64,000 bases of DNA from Eretmocerus hayati (Eukaryota > Arthropoda > Insecta > Hymenoptera > Aphelinidae): assembly GCA_029851415.1 (NCBI GenBank), contig CM056741.1, forward strand, positions 67,880,282 through 67,944,281. Reading direction: 5' to 3'. The position numbers and the translations under genes were made by a program. Positions 60,601 through 64,000 of this stretch are shown here, in pieces. How positions within the stretch are numbered: the first letter of the stretch is position 1; each line of letters begins with the position of its first letter. The notes below the pieces were generated by a model. The model did not search any database and was not told where the DNA came from. It saw only the letters and a program-made list of their open reading frames with translations.

Positions 60601-63600
60601 GGAAGATTTTTTTTCAGTAGTATACGATCAGTATTGTGACGTATTGATATCAGAATAGGTTTGAGTCAATATATCATAACTTTCTGAAATGAAAAAAAAT
60701 GTTTGGCCGAGTCTACATAGATGCGCTCACTCTGGGCGCGCGCGCTCTCTCCGCTCGCACTCTCTTCACCCAAACACCGGAGTAGGTACCGAAAATGGGA
60801 TTTGAAAATTTTTTGACGAGTGTTTCCTCTCAACTTGAGTGACAGAGCAAGTTTGTGAGATGAAAAACGGACAGGATATTGACCAAAAAATTTATTTGCA
60901 TCTAATAGAGATCGAAAAGTGAGCGACTTGGATGTCGATCGATGTGCCTAATATCACCACCTCCAACTTCTCAGGTCCCCAACTCGCGGCTTATTCAACA
61001 ATATTCAACGTTATTTTGGGTTTGCATTGAGACTTCTTTGAGAGACTGTGAAATGAGCAATGGTGTGCGGAATTCTGGTTAAGAAGAATCGAGCTATTCC
61101 ATGTACACCAAAGATCAAATTTGTGTTACAAGAGTCACTCCTCCGTAAACTTGGGACATCTCGGGTATTCTTAATCAGGATTTCATTCACTTCAGCTCAT
61201 TACTCAGCTTCTGGAATAAGTACCTGATCAAGATGATGCTGAGTATTGCTGAATGGTTTGCAAGTTAGAGATCTGATGAAAAGTTGGGGGATGCTTATAT
61301 GAGACACAACTACGCCTCTCATTTTTCGATTTCTAATCTACTCAAATCAATTTTCTGGTAGATTCACGCAATAAACTGGCCGTTTTTTACCTCACAAACT
61401 CGCGCTGGTGCTCAAATTGAGAGGGAACACATGTCAAAAGATTTTCGAATGACGAGATATCCCATTTTCGGTACCTACTCCGGTGTTTGGTTGGAGAGTG
61501 CAAGCTGAGAGAGCGCGCGCGCCCGGGGTGAGCGCGTCTATGTAGACTCGGCCTTTGGAACGGTTTTGCGTATGATCATATATGACCATGGAATCCTCGG
61601 ATTCCATGATCATATATGTTCATGGAATCGTATGTTTTACATGGGCACTGGCTTTGAAAATCGTTATTTTTGGAGGGTACGCTCAGCAGACGCAAGGCAC
61701 AGAATTGGAATGTTGTGCCCTTTCTTCTTCATCACTAAAAGGATTATTTTTTTTGAGAAACTAAGGAAAAATATTGGATTCTGATAGTAAGTAGAATAAG
61801 CCTCTAAATGTGATGATATCGCAAATTTCTTGATGTTTGCATAGTGTATGGATGAAATAAGGGCGAAATAAAACTACCGTATACCCCAGGAGCTGAAATT
61901 AGAATCATGGGTCATGATTGGATTTTTGATAATTCAATAAGGAATTTACCCCTAGAATCAAGGCAAGCGAAATATAATCTCTAACAATCGTCGAAAAAAG
62001 GATTTGAGTCCTTTTCGACTAAAATGGCTTCAGAAATGTTTCAATTGTCAAATTTCGTTTTTGACGTTCGGGACCCAATACCTTGGCTTGGAAAAGAGTG
62101 GCACCACTTTTTTACACGTTTTCAAGGTCTGAGATTCGTATAAATTACTTTTCGAACGCGGCCGATGAGAAATTTTTTTCTCAAAATTTAGAGGGTCGAT
62201 AGTTAAAAGTTCCGCGGAAACCCTCATACATATGTAGTATCAATCGTCACTGACTGTACATGAAGAGTGTACTCACTGCATGATTGACAATATCAATTGT
62301 CTCGCCGCAATAAGCAACGTCTCGCTTTGCACACTCTAATTCATCCGTTATTTCATCGAAAGCTTCGACGAGTTTATCGAGAGTGCATCCATCTCGGAAC
62401 TTATTGAGAAGCAAGAAAGCCACGACGTTCGTTGACATTATCGGTGTCGATTGAGAACAGTCTGTAATTAATAAGATGCAAGCCCTAATTACTTGTAAGG
62501 AAAATTATTCGAAAAAATATCACACTAGCACGCGGCTGTGAGAGATTGCATGCTTTCCCAAGATTGTCGCAAATCCACAACAGGGGATGGAGTCAAGTTA
62601 ATCCTTACCGTAAACGACATGACGAGCAACCTTATCAACAAGCTGTCGGTATTCTTCTGCAACCACGTCAGTTCCGTACAATGAGGAAGTCGACATTGAG
62701 ACTTTGAGGGGTTTCTCCGAAGGAGTAGCTGCGACTGCCTTGTTTTGTTGCGTTTGGAAGAATTTGATCATCTCCTATTGTAATACAATTGAGTGAATTA
62801 ATACAGGAATTTTTCAACACGTTAGAATACGATGATAGCGAGGACGACGATGATTGACGAGCAGCTAGAACTAGCAACACGTACCTTTAGCGAGAATGGC
62901 TGGCAAACTTCGATCTTAACAATGCCGTAGTTTCCGCGCAGCGTATCCCAAATGGCCTTTATTGCCGAGCCAAAGGTCTCCATAGGTTTTGGTTGTCCTA
63001 GCTGCTCACGGGTGAAGTTACCATCGACGAGGCGCTCATAGTTCATGGAGACCGGTACTATAAGCGCATCCTCGATGCTACCGTCGCTCAATGCATCCAC
63101 GACAACGCTCAGAATGCCACCTTTGGGCATACACGGTTTTCCAGTGCGCGTTCTGCCACCCTCGACAAAAAATTCGAGATTATGCCCAGCACGCAGGCAT
63201 TCCATAATATAGGTGTGCAACGTGGCCCGGTACAACAGGTCCCGCCTGCCGGATACCGGGTCCATCCGTCGTTTTATAAAAAATGCTCCAAGTCCGCTCA
63301 TCAGCCACCTGTTGATACATAGATGATTAATTAAAATTGATAAGATGCACGTACCTCGACATCCAAAACATTGCGAGGTTCGACAATTTGGACAAGGCGA
63401 AGAACGAGGCAACACGAGCACCTCGTCCTTCGCCACTGCAGATCTCGAATTCTGAGCATGGAGAGCTGCAAGTGCCCAACCGTGCAACGTTAAAGACTTC
63501 AAATTCGATCTGTCGATCTCTAATACCAGATCCAACGAACCACGATATAGAAATGACCGATTGTTTGCAAATATACAAAAACATGAAAGCACAAGATAGT

Positions 63601-64000
63601 GCTATACGATGCAGGTATGAACTTGAGAGTGAAAAAGACGAAGAAGCTTATTTGCATTTCTGTACCACACTTCGTGAATGAAAATTCGAAATCTCTCATC
63701 CGATTAAGAATGCAGTGCTGAGCCTTTAAATAATCAGATCAAAACGCAGACGCAACGCTTTTACGACGCGAAGCTCGCCGATTGGATTCAAAACACGAAG
63801 CGTACATAGAACTAAATTAAATGTCTCACCCGAAGAGGGGTATGCGCAAATTGTCGCCGGCAGCAACGAGGGGACACTTGATGTTATTTGTGAGCGATAG
63901 GAAGCTGATCATGATGTAGTCGAGATGACTACGGTGCAACGGCATGAACACAAGCGGTAATCCAGACTCGTTTGCTTCCTTGAGCAGATCTAGTTGTTGA
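42697..64000 (-). CDS. Glycerol-3-phosphate acyltransferase 1, mitochondrial type (5' end outside window)
   Basis: Eight exons on the minus strand: 64000-63830 (partial), 63308-62885, 62774-62609, 62461-62277, 57667-57254, 43337-43227, 43139-42947, 42884-42697, all in phase, giving 616 residues. The acyltransferase motifs are all visible: block I HRSHLDY, block II GDNLRIPLFG, block III FFVEGGRTRTGKPC, block IV VPVSMNYE. Downstream come DCSQSTPIMSTNVVAFLLL, LEILGPGLVKQQ, an acidic linker (KHFDDSSDEEF) and the C-terminal GPAT region (LHTLLRPLIDTY, VDPIKNSLKLFEK, NIKLYYLKDD). The enzyme moves an acyl group from acyl-CoA to glycerol-3-phosphate at the outer mitochondrial membrane, the first step of glycerolipid synthesis. 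Family proteins are about 800-850 residues, so some 200 N-terminal residues are missing. The intron between 57254 and 43337 is 13.9 kb and full of mobile elements. The gene converges with the tektin, leaving 382 bp between the two stop codons. Confidence 0.95.
43903..44200. repeat. Decayed end of the piggyBac-like repeat family
   Basis: AACACATTCACTGCGATGGG at the left matches the family terminus. Downstream words (TCCAATGGCTT, TTTGGAAGCT, GAGTCCAAGTACG) recur in the 56012-56970 copy. No right end is seen; the hAT element begins just beyond. Confidence 0.5.
44209..45412 (+). mobile_element. hAT-family DNA transposon, decayed copy with 8-bp target duplication
   Basis: Ends are inverted: TAGGGCTTCACTCGAG at the left and CTCGAATGAAGCCCTA at the right. 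They are flanked by ATTCCAAG (44201-44208) and CTTCCAAG (45413-45420), a 7-of-8 match of the 8-bp duplication typical of hAT. Subterminal DNA on both sides is rich in TCTCGA/TCGAGA words. Inside, 44469-44708 encodes a piece of hAT transposase (LSDAQWSLIKQVLDYLEWYDQ, then AVNAFNMLLDKVEKTI), followed by stops and a related stretch (ILAFQAARDKLLEQYRKFN). The transposase is truncated and broken, so the copy cannot move by itself. It sits in the large GPAT1 intron. Confidence 0.8.
47147..49653. repeat. 2.5-kb foldback element with arms of about 0.99 kb
   Basis: The sequence from about 47147 (CATTCTTTTTATTATCACCAGG) to about 48137 returns as its reverse complement from about 48667 to 49653. Easily checked paired words are CATCCGTGCGGGCTTGACGC (47269 onwards) with its complement near 49508-49527, and CCTGCTGAACACGAC (47937) with its complement near 48860. 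The roughly 530-bp spacer holds part of a 158-codon open frame (48025-48501) that I cannot assign. No target duplication is clear. The element lies in the large GPAT1 intron. Confidence 0.75.
50885..55153. mobile_element. 4.27-kb DNA element of unrecognised family with CCCACACAG inverted ends
   Basis: The left end reads CCCACACAGCATGGGAAT and the right end its reverse complement (ATTCCCATGCTGTGTGGG). TA lies immediately outside on both sides, a possible TA target duplication. The flanks inside each end (about 50.9-51.36 kb and 53.87-55.15 kb) are dense arrays of GGAATATTCC, GGAATCTTCC, GAAAGATTTC and similar 8-10-bp palindromes. A longer unit containing ATAGTTATGTCCGCGG recurs at about 50980 and 51170, with a weaker copy near 51250. 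The middle (51.6-53.3 kb) has only short frames, for example 52307-52537, with no family I recognise, so it is probably non-autonomous or decayed. It lies in the 13.9-kb GPAT1 intron. Confidence 0.6.
55260..55620. other. GC- and CpG-richer stretch inside the GPAT1 intron
   Basis: Between the 4.27-kb element and the piggyBac-like copy lies DNA with many CG dinucleotides (CGGCGCGGTAGCGAGGC, CGATCGTCGTTCGTACGC) interrupted by TATATATA runs. No coding frame is credible. It could be a repeat fragment or an internal regulatory region. Confidence 0.35.
56012..56970. mobile_element. piggyBac-like element, 0.96 kb, non-autonomous
   Basis: TTAACACGTTCGCTGCGACG at the left, then the GGGTCCCACGGGTGGGACCC palindrome. 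Two right-end-like sequences follow: CGCAGCGAACGTGTTAA (ending 56926) and CGCAGTGAACGTGTTAA (ending 56970). A second GGGTCCCACCGGTGAGACCC lies at 56761. Interior frames are not recognisable as a transposase. It sits in the GPAT1 intron. Confidence 0.65.
57911..59765. repeat. Palindromic element, 1.86 kb, with a nested palindrome
   Basis: GAATGATGCCCGGATCAGTA at the left is mirrored by TACTGATCCTGGCATCATTC at the right, arms about 350 bp. Inside, 58256-58822 is a second inverted repeat (AAATTCTCAGCTTCTA with its complement; ATTTACCTCATT; AGACGATGG). It lies in the 4.6-kb GPAT1 intron. Confidence 0.7.
60313..61645. repeat. Palindromic element, 1.33 kb, with a CpG-rich inner palindrome
   Basis: The outer arms pair CCCATGTAGAACATAAGATT with the complement near 61625-61645, and each carries short ATGATCATGGAATTC-type palindromes. 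The inner arms, 60705-60800 and 61463-61553, pair GGCCGAGTCTACATAGATGC and CACCGGAGTAGGTACCGAAA with their complements and include GCGCGCGCGC. Probably one element inserted in another. Confidence 0.7.

Overview
This is an AT-rich, intron-rich nuclear window from an insect. Genes are split by GT-AG introns, reading frames between exons are full of stops, and six genes of insect or animal families can be assembled exon by exon. Three odorant-binding protein genes with five exons each, an insect-type (i-type) lysozyme, and many short TTAA-flanked and hAT-type transposon remnants fit a holometabolous insect. I lean towards Hymenoptera (sawfly, wasp or relative), but that is inference; the sequence does not name the species.

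Layout, left to right. 1-5.9 kb: no recognised gene, two palindromic repeats. 5.9-8.8 kb: complete four-exon i-type lysozyme on the minus strand. 11.4-14.4 kb: complete five-exon odorant-binding protein (OBP) on the minus strand. 14.5-21.4 kb: mostly repeats, with one possible small secreted peptide. 21.5-24.5 kb: complete eight-exon FBXO21-type F-box protein on the minus strand. 27.3-31.8 kb and 33.5-37.4 kb: two further OBP genes on the plus strand, the first with an aberrant last exon. 39.3-42.3 kb: a seven-exon tektin on the plus strand. 42.7-64.0 kb: the 3' two-thirds of a mitochondrial-type glycerol-3-phosphate acyltransferase (GPAT1) gene on the minus strand, whose 5' end lies beyond the window.

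The genes do not form one pathway. The OBPs and the lysozyme are secreted extracellular proteins. FBXO21 is an intracellular ubiquitin-ligase adaptor, tektin a sperm-tail or ciliary microtubule protein, and GPAT1 starts glycerolipid synthesis. The three OBPs share one exon plan (intron phases 0-1-0-1), which points to duplication from one ancestor. Two of them also share a TATA box plus a TTCAGTG initiator.

The striking feature is the mobile-element load, most of it as long inverted repeats (palindromes of about 0.1 to 2.5 kb) in introns and intergenic DNA. I count more than a dozen, including two that abut base to base in an OBP intron and several nested ones in the GPAT1 gene. The 13.9-kb GPAT1 intron also carries a hAT copy with an 8-bp target duplication, piggyBac-like TTAA copies, and a 4.27-kb element bounded by CCCACACAG inverted ends whose two flanks are arrays of GGAATATTCC-like palindromes. 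I do not recognise that last family, and it is the best candidate here for something undescribed. All coordinates and splice sites were read by eye and checked for phase; no database search was possible.
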